Below, piece after piece: positions 1-7,166 of a stretch of DNA of 64,000 nt; the stretch's first letter is position 1, and every line of letters begins with the position of its first letter. This DNA is from an uncultured Eubacteriales bacterium (lineage in GTDB: Bacteria > Bacillota > Clostridia > Oscillospirales > CAG-272): assembly GCA_934446365.1 (NCBI GenBank), contig CAKSDZ010000003.1, positions 196,948 to 260,947 on the forward strand, read 5' to 3'. The notes beneath the pieces were generated by a model. That model saw only the letters and a list, made by a program, of their open reading frames with translations, was not told the origin of the DNA and did not search any database. A program made the position numbers and the translations under genes.

Positions 1-156
1 TCCATAAGGCATGGTGTAGCGCTGATTGAGGTAGCGCGTGGCCGCGCCCATCTCGCCGTCGGGACCGCCGAGCTGGCTCATGATGATTTTCGCGTATGTC
101 GGATTCGGATTCTTGATTTTGACCGGATACTGTAATTTTTTCTCATATGCCCACAT
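1..156 (-). CDS. cotJC: CotJC spore coat protein (partial, 5' end of gene only)
   Basis: The first 52 codons of the last gene of the cotJ operon; the rest lies beyond the left edge. The N-terminus begins MWAYEKKLQYPVKIKNPNP and continues with a SQLGGPDGEMGAATRYLNQRY stretch split here as SQLGGPDGE and MGAATRYLNQRY, typical of CotJC, a manganese-catalase-like protein of the inner spore coat. It follows cotJB by only 3 bases, so the three genes are one transcript. Family recognition is from memory of CotJC sequences; it implies an endospore-forming host. Confidence 0.93.
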   Translation of the reverse strand, partial: MWAYEKKLQYPVKIKNPNPTYAKIIMSQLGGPDGEMGAATRYLNQRYTMPYG

Positions 157-159
157 AGC

Positions 160-414
160 TTAATTTGCCTCTCTTTCCCACGGCCACGGTTTGTCAATCC
201 AGTGCCAGTCGTTCATGTCGTTGTTTCCGTAAATCGTAAGGGGACCGAATTTTCCCTCATATTCGTCGCGCAGACCCTTGGCGATTGCGCGGTGCTTGTC
301 ATAGAAAGCAAGCGCTTTTTTGTTGGTCGGATGTCCGTCCAAATAGAGAACGGTTTCCAGCGTTGCAAAATCCTCCGCCTGAATACGGCGGAGCAGCTTT
401 TCTCTTTCGTTCAT
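160..414 (-). CDS. cotJB: CotJB spore coat protein
   Basis: An 84-residue protein, the usual CotJB size, with the family features: a leading helix (LLRRIQAEDFATLETVLYLD), then a HPTNKKAL segment and a Trp-rich C-terminus (DWHWIDKPWPWE). CotJB is thought to be needed to assemble CotJA and CotJC into the spore coat. Its ATG overlaps the stop codon of cotJA by 4 bases, indicating translational coupling. Confidence 0.93.
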   Translation of the reverse strand: MNEREKLLRRIQAEDFATLETVLYLDGHPTNKKALAFYDKHRAIAKGLRDEYEGKFGPLTIYGNNDMNDWHWIDKPWPWEREAN

Positions 415-719
415 CCCATCTTCCTCCTTTGACCGTAGAACGGCTTGTCAAGCTCGCGGAAGAGGGTTCCTGCGGCAAGCGCCTCGTCGGGCTCGTTGAG
501 GTCCCGGAACTCTTGGAAAGGAACGTATGCCATCGCGAGGCTGAGGGGCTGGTTGGAAATGGAGCCGCATCCGACCATGTCCTGACTCTGGGTAGCGGCG
601 CTCACATATCCATTTTTCGTGTTCATATATTTGTCACCGGCGGTGGCGCTTGCCGCAGCTGTGTTGATGCGGTTCTGATATTCAAGCATCCGGCGCGCGG
701 TGTTTCTGGAATATTGCAC
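411..719 (-). CDS. cotJA: CotJA-like spore coat protein
   Basis: A 102-residue protein whose C-terminal half carries the CotJA signature: LAMAYVPFQEFRDLNEP, then EALAAGTLFRELDKPF. I chose a GTG start at 719 because an AAAGGAGA ribosome-binding site sits about 8 bases upstream; a longer open frame to 893 has no such site, and an internal ATG at 689 lacks one too. The N-terminal 45 residues are polar and probably variable. It is the first gene of cotJABC. Upstream, around 768-780 on the minus strand, is a CATACATA-like box that loosely resembles a mother-cell sigma-E/K -10 element; no clear -35 was found. Confidence 0.88.
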   Translation of the reverse strand: MQYSRNTARRMLEYQNRINTAAASATAGDKYMNTKNGYVSAATQSQDMVGCGSISNQPLSLAMAYVPFQEFRDLNEPDEALAAGTLFRELDKPFYGQRRKMG

Positions 720-813
720 TTGTTGATTCTCCTTTTCATGAATTTTGACGTGTTTTCGTCTACTCTCATGATATGTATGGCCGTCTGAAAAAGTCAATTT
801 GCCGCCGAAAACA

Positions 814-842
814 TTGACCAAAAAAGGAAAACAGGATATAAT
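814..842 (+). promoter_or_regulatory. sigma-A promoter of vanZ-like gene
   Basis: TTGACC (814-819), 17-bp spacer, TATAAT (837-842), about 35 bp before the vanZ-like start codon. Confidence 0.75.
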
Positions 843-876
843 AAAGCAGAATCGAAATTTTTGACCGGAGATTTTC

Positions 877-1371
877 ATGAAAAAACAGATCATGCGCTAT
901 CTAATGCTTGTTTTTGCGCTTGTACTTGCCGCCGCGATTTTTTGGTTTTCCGCGCAGAACGGCGAAAAATCGGGAAATTCCAGCGATAATTTGTCGGAAA
1001 AAATTTTGCAGATCATCGGCTCCGGAAACGGGGAGGGCGGCGAGGAATACGAGCAAACAGTGATCGCATTCGGGACGGTGCTCCGAAAGCTTGCCCATTT
1101 CGCCGAATATTTTGCGCTCGGCGCCGCGGTCTGCGGGTTTTTCGCCACTTTCGCCATGAAGCCGTATCGGTGCGGGCTCATATCCTTTGGGATATCCGTA
1201 TTGTATGCCGCGTCGGATGAGCTGCACCAGTATTTTGTGCCGGGACGGCATGCGTCCGTGCTCGACGTGCTGCTGGACAGCGTGGGCGTGCTCTGCGGCG
1301 TGTTGGTCATGCTGGGACTTGCGGCGCTTATCCGAAAGAGAAGTGCGGGAAAGAAAACGATAACGGAATAA
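877..1371 (+). CDS. VanZ family membrane protein
   Basis: A 164-residue protein with four hydrophobic segments (roughly residues 6-24, 75-95, 97-118 and 127-150). The VanZ family marks are visible: FWFSAQNGEKS after the first helix, then KLAHFAEYFALG and a SDELHQYFVPGRHASVLDVLLDS stretch given here in two parts (SDELHQYFVPGR; HASVLDVLLDS). The namesake VanZ gives low-level teicoplanin resistance; the role of most chromosomal homologues is unknown. It is monocistronic, with its own promoter and a terminator directly after the stop. Confidence 0.9.
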   Translation: MKKQIMRYLMLVFALVLAAAIFWFSAQNGEKSGNSSDNLSEKILQIIGSGNGEGGEEYEQTVIAFGTVLRKLAHFAEYFALGAAVCGFFATFAMKPYRCGLISFGISVLYAASDELHQYFVPGRHASVLDVLLDSVGVLCGVLVMLGLAALIRKRSAGKKTITE

Positions 1372-1404
1372 AGAAAGGAGCTTGCTGCGCAAGCTCCTTT
1401 CTTT
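1370..1404. terminator. bidirectional terminator between convergent genes
   Basis: A perfect inverted repeat, AAGAAAGGAGCTTG / CAAGCTCCTTTCTT around a 5-base loop, with A-rich and T-rich sides. It serves both the vanZ-like gene and the convergent gene on the minus strand. Confidence 0.85.
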
Positions 1405-1413
1405 GGGATAGTC

Positions 1414-1671
1414 TTATGAATTTTTGCCGCCATTTCCCGTGTCGGCACTGTCGATTTTCTCTGCGTCGGCGGATTTTGAGGCTTGTCTGGCATCCGCTTC
1501 GGGAGAAGGCGCGGTCTTTTTGCTGCCGTATTCCTGATAAATGCCGACGCCGAGCACGATGCACCCGATAAGCCCAAGGCAGACCGCGGCAAGCTGATAG
1601 AGGTCGCTCGGGATGTTGGCGATGATGTTGCCGAAAAGAAGAAAAGCGAATCCGATGTAAATGTATTTCAT
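1414..1671 (-). CDS. small two-helix membrane protein, unknown function
   Basis: An 85-residue protein not recognised. Two hydrophobic segments (about residues 3-20 and 25-47) are followed by a charged, low-complexity tail rich in Lys, Ala, Asp and Ser (residues 50-85). An AGGAGG site precedes the ATG (minus strand ...ATAGGAGGCAATATG). A minus-strand promoter lies just upstream. No enzymatic motif is present; it is probably a small inner-membrane protein. Confidence 0.75.
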   Translation of the reverse strand: MKYIYIGFAFLLFGNIIANIPSDLYQLAAVCLGLIGCIVLGVGIYQEYGSKKTAPSPEADARQASKSADAEKIDSADTGNGGKNS

Positions 1672-1700
1672 ATTGCCTCCTATGTGAATGATACAACAAT

Positions 1701-1729
1701 ATCATAACATGTTCATATCAAAAATACAA
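1701..1729 (-). promoter_or_regulatory. sigma-A promoter of small membrane protein gene
   Basis: On the minus strand: TTGTAT (1724-1729), 17-bp spacer, TATGAT (1701-1706), about 30 bp before the start codon at 1671. Confidence 0.6.
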
Positions 1730-1789
1730 TATGCCTCTAAAAAACAAAGTGGAAAAAATGAATTTTTCCGATATTTTTTCCAAAACCTG

Positions 1790-1818
1790 TTGACATTTCA
1801 AACCAAACGCGATATAAT
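1790..1818 (+). promoter_or_regulatory. perfect consensus promoter facing the small-RNA units
   Basis: TTGACA (1790-1795), 17-bp spacer, TATAAT (1813-1818). It would start a plus-strand transcript at about 1825, antisense to the two minus-strand small-RNA units downstream. No plus-strand gene follows it for over 1 kb. Confidence 0.6.
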
Positions 1819-1921
1819 AAAAACAACAAAAACAGGCGGGCCGCCGTGTTGCAAGCACGACGAGCCCTGCATAAGAAGTGTGTACGAGCGCTATCTTATA
1901 CAACCGGATGACCGGCACCCT
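1818..1921 (-). ncRNA. candidate small RNA, tandem unit 1
   Basis: A transcription unit of about 104 nt on the minus strand. Promoter: TTGCAA (1951-1956), 17-bp spacer, TATCAT (1928-1933). The RNA would hold a CCGG/CCGG hairpin, a ATAAGA...TCTTAT hairpin with a CTCG-type loop, and a terminator stem (1838-1867) closed by GGGC/GCCC and followed by a T-rich run. Unit 2 has the same layout with compensating base changes in the stems. I do not recognise an Rfam family. Confidence 0.6.
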
Positions 1922-1927
1922 GTGCTT

Positions 1928-1956
1928 ATGATAACACATTTTGACAGGATTTGCAA
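1928..1956 (-). promoter_or_regulatory. promoter of small-RNA unit 1
   Basis: TTGCAA (1951-1956), 17 bp, TATCAT (1928-1933) on the minus strand. The same hexamers and spacing recur at unit 2. Confidence 0.65.
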
Positions 1957-1985
1957 GAGGATTCGGGAATATCTGTTAAAAGCTT

Positions 1986-2082
1986 TAAAAACAAAAAACA
2001 GGCGGGCTGTGTACTGGCATACAACAGCCCTGCATAAGAAGTGTGCGAGCACTACCTTATACAACCGGATAACCGGCGCCCT
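1986..2082 (-). ncRNA. candidate small RNA, tandem unit 2
   Basis: About 97 nt on the minus strand. Promoter: TTGCAA (2112-2117), 17 bp, TATCAT (2089-2094). It shares with unit 1 the GCCGGT-AT-CCGG hairpin, the TTGTATAAG/CTTAT hairpin with a GTGCTCGCAC apex, and a GGGCTGT/ACAGCCC terminator stem followed by CCTG and a T run. Where the units differ, stem pairing is kept, which argues for selection on RNA structure. Confidence 0.6.
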
Positions 2083-2088
2083 ATCGAT

Positions 2089-2117
2089 ATGATAGCACAT
2101 ATTGACGGGATTTGCAA
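2089..2117 (-). promoter_or_regulatory. promoter of small-RNA unit 2
   Basis: TTGCAA (2112-2117), 17 bp, TATCAT (2089-2094) on the minus strand; the spacer is nearly the same as in unit 1. Confidence 0.65.
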
Positions 2118-2177
2118 GGGTTTTCAGAAAAAATAAGGTTTTTTCTTCATGGACTTTTTCAAGAAAGAAAAATGGAA

Positions 2178-2222
2178 CCGTGCCGCACGCTTCGGATGCG
2201 TGTCTGTGGCACGGATTTTTTT
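2178..2222 (+). terminator. strong terminator-like hairpin
   Basis: CCGTGCC-GCACGC arm, UUCGGA loop, GCGTG and GGCACGG return arm, then seven T's (plus strand). No plus-strand gene precedes it, so it may end the plus-strand transcript begun at about 1825 or act in both directions. Confidence 0.6.
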
Positions 2223-2499
2223 GTTTTAGGCGGTTTGTTTGAATAAAAACCGTTGCGCCGGAAAAACGGAGTTTCCGTTTTTCATACTCTTTTTCCGTCT
2301 TCAATCAAATAAGCTGCGTCGCCGAAAAGCGGCGGAATGGAGAAAATGTATGTCAAATCACAGTATACCTGCTTTGCTGTTCGCTCAAAGCTTCTCCGCT
2401 TTGCGGAGGATTCAGTCAAATAAAAAAAGGACGTCGTGCGTCCGGTTTCCGATGAAAAGTTAGCTTTTAGGGTTCCAAGGGTTTGGAGTTCTCTGAGAG
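2223..2499. other. non-coding stretch with small inverted repeats only
   Basis: No supported gene. Short inverted repeats occur near 2260-2285 (GGAAAAACGG/CCGTTTTTC), 2392-2410 (CTCCGCTTTGCGGAG) and 2427-2441 (GGACG/CGTCC). Their role is unknown. Confidence 0.4.
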
Positions 2500-2599
2500 A
2501 ACAGAAAAACCGCCGGATTCAAGAGGGCTGGCACCCTCAAGAATTTCCGTTTCAGGTGTGCGAGCACCCTACTTCGACCGATTACTCGGACCCGGCGGC
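2500..2599 (-). ncRNA. candidate small RNA, tandem unit 3 (diverged)
   Basis: About 100 nt on the minus strand. Promoter: TTGAAA (2629-2634), 17 bp, TATACT (2606-2611). The ends pair as CCGCCGG (plus 2510-2516) with CCGGCGG (2592-2598), followed by a T run on the minus strand, so the molecule is closed by its own terminal stem. Inside are a CCGA/TCGG hairpin and a GGTGCTCGCACACC hairpin matching the apex of units 1 and 2. It looks like a diverged member of the same family. Confidence 0.55.
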
Positions 2600-2605
2600 A
2601 AAGAT

Positions 2606-2634
2606 AGTATAACACAGATTTCCTTCCATTTCAA
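2606..2634 (-). promoter_or_regulatory. promoter of small-RNA unit 3
   Basis: TTGAAA (2629-2634), 17 bp, TATACT (2606-2611) on the minus strand. Confidence 0.65.
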
Positions 2635-2730
2635 GGGGAATATGTAAAATATTTCTTTGCTGTGTATGGTTCTGCATAAATGCGGTAACGTCCGATTGAC
2701 AGGTTGAAAAGGTTTATACTTAGGTATTTT

Positions 2731-2793
2731 CCGCGTAGGGATGCAAAAAGGGGCTCTCCACGACCCCTGTGATCCCTGCGCGGTTTTTGTTTT
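2731..2793 (+). terminator. long hairpin with T run; possible short RNA or attenuator
   Basis: CCGCGTAGGGAT pairs with ATCCCTGCGCGG around an inner AGGGG/CCCCT stem, then TTTTTGTTTT. A TTGACA lies at 2696-2701 but with no well-spaced -10. It could be a short terminated RNA or the first element of a longer leader to the gene at 3099. Confidence 0.55.
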
Positions 2794-3080
2794 GGAGGAG
2801 GCTCACTGGTTACCGACTCCGCGCGCATGCTTTTCCTTCCATTTACATGCGCGCGGGGGCGCCGGCAGTCAGATGCGCCACTCGCTCAGTTAACATATAG
2901 ATTTCTGTCACCGGTTTTCCAATGGAAAGCTTTCGCCGGGGGACGTCGTGGCCGATGTTCCCCATGCGCAAAATTGCCATGCTGGAAAATCGATAGGACG
3001 TTTGCCGTCTGCATTTGCGGCGGAAAATGACGGGATCACTTAGGAACCGATGCTTTAAAAAGCGTCGGTTTTTATTTTTA
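2794..3080 (+). ncRNA. GC-rich structured leader or RNA of unknown class
   Basis: No supported reading frame. The stretch is full of hairpins: GCGCGCATG/CATGCGCGC (2820-2853), GTTTTCC/GGAAAGC (about 2914-2931), GGGGGAC/GTTCCCC (about 2937-2963), GACG/CGTC (about 2997-3009). It ends in a terminator-like stem, CCGATGCTTT/AAGCGTCGG, plus TTTTTATTTTT (3047-3079), which stops just before the ribosome-binding site of the gene at 3099. This fits an attenuated leader or an independent RNA. I tried tmRNA, RNase P, SRP, 6S and T-box signatures and saw none. Confidence 0.45.
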
Positions 3081-3098
3081 AGAAAGGGGAAAAATCAT

Positions 3099-3557
3099 AT
3101 GCGACCCGAAAGGGAAGAAATCGAACGCTTTAAAGAATGTCTCTATGAATGGAGCGGTGAATTGCAGCTTAAATCCAGTCTGGATGATGCGATATCGGCC
3201 TTTTTCTTAGGCTCTTTGAAAAGCTCGTGTAAGGCTGACTATGTGAACGCCTGTGAAAAATACGAGGAAGCGGCGGCGAAGCTGGAAGAGACATTGACGG
3301 ATAAGCAGAAAAGAATGTTATCAAGGCTCAAAACCTTGCATGGAAACTGCGAGGTACACCTTCAAAATCAAACCTTTGTCCGTGCCTTTAAGCTCGGCGC
3401 GAAATATACGTTTGACTTGCTTGCGCAGGAAGAAGCCGCTGTGGAAGCCTCCGATAGCGTGGCCGGCCAAGCTGCGGAGGAAGACGCACCCAATAAGGCG
3501 GCTTCCGATGGAAACGCTTCCGGTGCAAAGCCCTTTATCAAGACGCCTTCCAAATGA
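3099..3557 (+). CDS. small helical hypothetical protein
   Basis: A 152-residue protein of unknown function. The start at 3099 follows an AGAAAGGGG site; an upstream in-frame ATG at 3015 would read through a terminator hairpin. Residues 1-105 look helical and charged, with an EEAAAKLEETLTDKQKRMLS stretch; residues 112-152 are a disordered Ala/Ser/Glu tail. It resembles small cytoplasmic helical proteins common in Clostridia (DUF6809-like is possible but unproven). It lies just behind a structured leader, so its expression may be attenuated. Confidence 0.65.
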   Translation: MRPEREEIERFKECLYEWSGELQLKSSLDDAISAFFLGSLKSSCKADYVNACEKYEEAAAKLEETLTDKQKRMLSRLKTLHGNCEVHLQNQTFVRAFKLGAKYTFDLLAQEEAAVEASDSVAGQAAEEDAPNKAASDGNASGAKPFIKTPSK

Positions 3558-3650
3558 AAACATATCCAACTGGGAAGCGTCCGACCAAGCGATAATCCTC
3601 CAAGGCTCATATTTAACCTCCATATGTGCCGTGTGGATTTCTCCTAAAAA

Positions 3651-3684
3651 CAAAGCCCGAGGCAAAAGCCTCGGGCTTTGTTTG
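3651..3684. terminator. bidirectional terminator between 3557 and ileS
   Basis: CAAAGCCCGAGGC / GCCTCGGGCTTTG around AAAA, with A-rich and T-rich flanks. It ends ileS on the minus strand and can serve the convergent plus-strand gene. Confidence 0.85.
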
Positions 3685-3696
3685 ATTGTCCATATT

Positions 3697-6600
3697 TTAT
3701 ACCTTTTCCACGCCGAGCGTCAGCTTTTCGTCGCCGATGCTCCATTCCTTGGAGGAGGCACAGGTCTTGTCGAAGAGGAAAGCGTCGCAAAGCGTTTTGC
3801 TTTTGATATCGTCCGCATTGCGCTCCATGACGGTGCGCAGTGCGTCGTTTCCGGCAGCGTAAACGCGGATATGATCGAGCACCTCGAAGCCCGCGTCTTT
3901 GCGCATCGTCTGAATCTTTGAGATGATCTCGCGGACGTTGCCTTCCTCGATGAGCTCCGGCGTGAGATTGGTGTCGAGCACGACGGTGATGCCTTTGTCG
4001 GAGAGCGCCTCAAAGCCGGGCATCTGTGCGGAATCGATGAGCAGATCGTCGCGGGAAAGCTCCGCTGTGATATCGCCGAGGTCGAGACGAATCATGCCGG
4101 TCGCATTCAGCTCCGCCATCGCGGCGTTGCCGTCAAGCTTCGGCAGCAGCTCGCGGATTTTGCCGAGGTGCTTGCCGTATTTCGGGCCGACGGTGCGCAT
4201 CTGCGGCTTGAACGAATAGGAGGTGAATGCGCTCACGTCGTCCGTATAGCGCACCTCCTTGACATTCAGCTCATCCGCGATGATTTCGGTGAAATAGTCC
4301 GGCAGAGGAAGCTCCGCCTTGACATACATCGCGGCGATCGGCTGACGGTTTTTGATGCTCGCGGCATTGCGGCACGCGCGTCCGAGCACGACGACGTCGA
4401 GAACCTCGCCCATGCGCGCTTCCAGCTCGCGGTCGATCATCGCTTCATTCACGGTCGGATAGTCGCAGAGATGGACGGACTCCGGCGCGTTCTTATCGAT
4501 GCTGCAAACGAGATTGCGATAGATATCCTCCGTCATGAACGGAATCATCGGCGCCGCAAGCTTGCAGAACGTGACAAGCGTCGTATAGAGCGTCATATAG
4601 GCGTTTATCTTGTCCTGCGGCATGCCGGAGACCCAGAAGCGTTCACGGGAACGTCGGACATACCAGTTGGAAAGATCGTCCACGAAGTCCTGCAAAAGCT
4701 TGGTGGTTTGCAGGATCTCATAGTTTTCGAGGTTTTTATCGACCGCCGCAACGACGGTATTGAGTCTCGACAGGAGCCATTTATCCATGACGGAGAGCTT
4801 ATCGTAATCCAGCGTGTATTTTGTCGCGTCGAAGCCGTCGATATTGGCATAGAGTACAAAGAACGCATACGTGTTCCAAAGCGTGCCCATGAATTTGCGC
4901 TGTCCCTCGACGACCGCGCCTCCGTGGAAACGGTTCGGGAGCCACGGCGCGCTGTTGGAGTAGAAATACCAGCGGATGGCGTCCGCGCCGTAGGTTTCCA
5001 GCGCGTCGAACGGATCGACGGCATTGCCCTTGGATTTGGACATTTTTTGACCGTTTTCATCCTGCACAAGTCCCAGCACGATAACGTTCTTATACGGAGC
5101 CTTATTGAAAATGAGCGTCGAGATGGCGAGCAGGGAATAGAACCAGCCGCGCGTCTGATCGACTGCCTCGGAAATGAAATCCGCGGGGAAATGCTCCTCA
5201 AAAACCTCTTTGTTTTCAAAGGGATAGTGCCACTGGGCAAACGGCATGGAGCCGGAATCGAACCAGCAGTCGATGACCTCCTTCACGCGGTGCATTTCGC
5301 CGCCGCAGTGCGGGCATTTGATGGTGACAGCGTCGATGAAGGGACGGTGCAGCTCGATATCCTCGGGGCAGTTGTCCGACATCTCACGCAGCTCGGCGAT
5401 GGAGCCGACGGCATGGCGGTGTCCGCATTCGCATTCCCAAATGTTGAGCGGCGTGCCCCAGTAGCGGTTGCGGGAGATGCCCCAGTCCTGCACGTTTTCA
5501 AGCCAGTCGCCGAAGCGTCCCTTGCCGATGGATTCCGGAATCCAGTTGATCGTGTTGTTGTTTTGGATGAGGTGCTCGCGCACCTTGGTCATTTCGATGA
5601 ACCATGAATCGCGCGCGTAATAGATGAGCGGCGTGTCGCAGCGCCAGCAGAACGGATACTCATGCTCGAAATTCGGCGCGTCGAAGAGAAGTCCCTCCTC
5701 TTTGAGATCATGCAGAATCAGCGGGTCCGCTTCCTTGACGAATTTTCCGGCGTAAGGCGTGTTTTCCGTCATGTCGCCCTTTCCGTCCACAAATTGGACG
5801 AACGGCAGGTCATACCGGCGGCCGGTTTTTAAGTCGTCCGCACCGAAAGCGGGCGCCGTGTGGACGATGCCGGTACCGTCGGTCATCGTAACATAGTCCG
5901 CGCAGGTGAGAAAGTGCGCTTTTTTGCCGGTTTTCGCGACAAATTCGCCGGTGCAGGCGAAGAGCGGTTCATATTCGCGGTATTCAAGCTCCTTGCCCGT
6001 CATCGATTCCAGAATCTCATAGGCGGGCGCACCGTCCTTTGCGAGCTTTCCGAGCACGGTATCGAGCAGCGCTTTCGCCATATAATACGTGTAGCCGTCC
6101 GCGGCTTTCACCTTGCAGTAGGTCTCGTCGGGATTGACGGTGAGCGCGACGTTGGAGGGCAGCGTCCACGGCGTGGTCGTCCATGCGAGGAAGTAAGCGT
6201 CCTCGCCCTTTGCCTTGAAGCGGACGACGGCGGAGCGCTCCTTGACGGTTTTATAGCCTTGCGCTACCTCGTGCGTGGCGAGCGGCGTGCCGCAGCGCGG
6301 GCAGTAGGGAACGATTTGGAAGCCCTTGTAAAGCAGTCCCTTGTCGTGAATCTGTTTGAGCGCCCACCATTCGGATTCGATATAATCGTTTTCATAGGTT
6401 ACGTAAGGGTGCTCCATATCCGCCCAAAAGCCGACGGTGCCGGAGAAATCCTCCCACATGCCCTTGTATTTCCACACGCTTTCCTTGCATTCTGCGATGA
6501 AAGGGGCGATTCCGTATTCCTCAATCTGCTCCTTGCCGTCGAGCCCGAGCTTTTTTTCCACTTCCAGCTCGACCGGCAGTCCGTGGGTATCCCAGCCGGC

Positions 6601-6846
6601 CTTGCGGTCGACCTTATAGCCTTTCATCGTGCGGTAGCGCGGAATCATGTCCTTGATGACGCGGGTGAGGACATGTCCGATATGCGGCTTGCCGTTGGCG
6701 GTCGGCGGACCGTCATAGAACGTATAATTCTTGCAGTCACGCCTGTCCTCTATGCTTTTTTCAAAGATTTTGTTTTCTTTCCAAAAGGCTTCGGTTTTCT
6801 TTTCTCTTTCGACAAAATTCAGATTTGCCGATACTTTTTCGTACAT
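3697..6846 (-). CDS. ileS: isoleucyl-tRNA synthetase
   Basis: A 1049-residue class Ia aminoacyl-tRNA synthetase that charges tRNA-Ile. Visible motifs: PHIGHVL (HIGH, about residues 55-61), a CP1 editing insertion around residues 190-400, WFDSGSMPFAQWHYPF, and KMSKSKGN (KMSKS loop, about residue 603). The C-terminal part holds the anticodon-binding region. Length and the HVLTRVIKDMIPRYRTMKGY context resemble the longer, eukaryote-like IleRS type 2, which in known cases tolerates mupirocin; that assignment is inference. Expression is likely controlled by the T-box leader upstream. Confidence 0.97.
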   Translation of the reverse strand: MYEKVSANLNFVEREKKTEAFWKENKIFEKSIEDRRDCKNYTFYDGPPTANGKPHIGHVLTRVIKDMIPRYRTMKGYKVDRKAGWDTHGLPVELEVEKKLGLDGKEQIEEYGIAPFIAECKESVWKYKGMWEDFSGTVGFWADMEHPYVTYENDYIESEWWALKQIHDKGLLYKGFQIVPYCPRCGTPLATHEVAQGYKTVKERSAVVRFKAKGEDAYFLAWTTTPWTLPSNVALTVNPDETYCKVKAADGYTYYMAKALLDTVLGKLAKDGAPAYEILESMTGKELEYREYEPLFACTGEFVAKTGKKAHFLTCADYVTMTDGTGIVHTAPAFGADDLKTGRRYDLPFVQFVDGKGDMTENTPYAGKFVKEADPLILHDLKEEGLLFDAPNFEHEYPFCWRCDTPLIYYARDSWFIEMTKVREHLIQNNNTINWIPESIGKGRFGDWLENVQDWGISRNRYWGTPLNIWECECGHRHAVGSIAELREMSDNCPEDIELHRPFIDAVTIKCPHCGGEMHRVKEVIDCWFDSGSMPFAQWHYPFENKEVFEEHFPADFISEAVDQTRGWFYSLLAISTLIFNKAPYKNVIVLGLVQDENGQKMSKSKGNAVDPFDALETYGADAIRWYFYSNSAPWLPNRFHGGAVVEGQRKFMGTLWNTYAFFVLYANIDGFDATKYTLDYDKLSVMDKWLLSRLNTVVAAVDKNLENYEILQTTKLLQDFVDDLSNWYVRRSRERFWVSGMPQDKINAYMTLYTTLVTFCKLAAPMIPFMTEDIYRNLVCSIDKNAPESVHLCDYPTVNEAMIDRELEARMGEVLDVVVLGRACRNAASIKNRQPIAAMYVKAELPLPDYFTEIIADELNVKEVRYTDDVSAFTSYSFKPQMRTVGPKYGKHLGKIRELLPKLDGNAAMAELNATGMIRLDLGDITAELSRDDLLIDSAQMPGFEALSDKGITVVLDTNLTPELIEEGNVREIISKIQTMRKDAGFEVLDHIRVYAAGNDALRTVMERNADDIKSKTLCDAFLFDKTCASSKEWSIGDEKLTLGVEKV

Positions 6847-6879
6847 GAAATGGCCTCCTCATGCTGAATTTCCAAAATA

Positions 6880-7131
6880 AAAAATCTCCGTCCGTATTCA
6901 TAGGACGAAGATTTCCGCTCCGCTTTACCACCTATCAAACATACAGACATATGCCGCTCCGTGACGGGGAGCCGCCGTCGGAGGCTAATGGGAAAATCCG
7001 TTCGCCGCCGAGGCTCGGAAGTGATTTTCGCCGCTTCCCGCATGATGCCGGACTTTCACCGTCTCCGGCTCGCTTTGACCGCTTGGAAGCGCTACTCTCT
7101 TCGTCAACGCCTTTCAGGATGCTTATATTTA
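6880..7131 (-). promoter_or_regulatory. T-box leader of ileS (Ile specifier)
   Basis: Read on the minus strand: a stem I with AAGAGAGTAG and GCCGGAGACGGTGAAAGTCCGGC elements, a specifier-like loop GAAAATCACTT in which ATC (plus 7023-7025) is an Ile codon, a T-box-like GGTGGTAAAGCGG (about 6920-6934), and a terminator stem (6884-6914) with a TTTTTTATTTT run. Uncharged tRNA-Ile would favour antitermination. The T-box itself departs from the usual GGTGGTACCGCG, but the order of parts is clear. Confidence 0.88.
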
Positions 7132-7137
7132 TTTTCT

Positions 7138-7166
7138 ATTTTATTCTATAATTTTGTATATGTCAA
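7138..7166 (-). promoter_or_regulatory. ileS promoter, overlapping the MATE stop codon
   Basis: Minus strand TTGACA (7161-7166), 17 bp, TAAAAT (7138-7143). The -35 box includes the TGA stop (7163-7165) of the upstream MATE gene. Confidence 0.85.

Noticed and set aside
1688..2304. Small open frames over the small-RNA units
   Set aside because: No ribosome-binding sites; the stretch is better explained by stems, promoters and terminators.
2827..3030. 67-codon open frame in the structured region
   Set aside because: It crosses several strong hairpins and has no ribosome-binding site.
2500..3080. Known structural RNAs (tmRNA, RNase P, SRP, 6S)
   Set aside because: None of the conserved blocks I could recall were found on either strand.
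4168..5607. 479-codon open frame opposite ileS
   Set aside because: Shadow of ileS codon bias; no ribosome-binding site or known domain, and ileS is certain.
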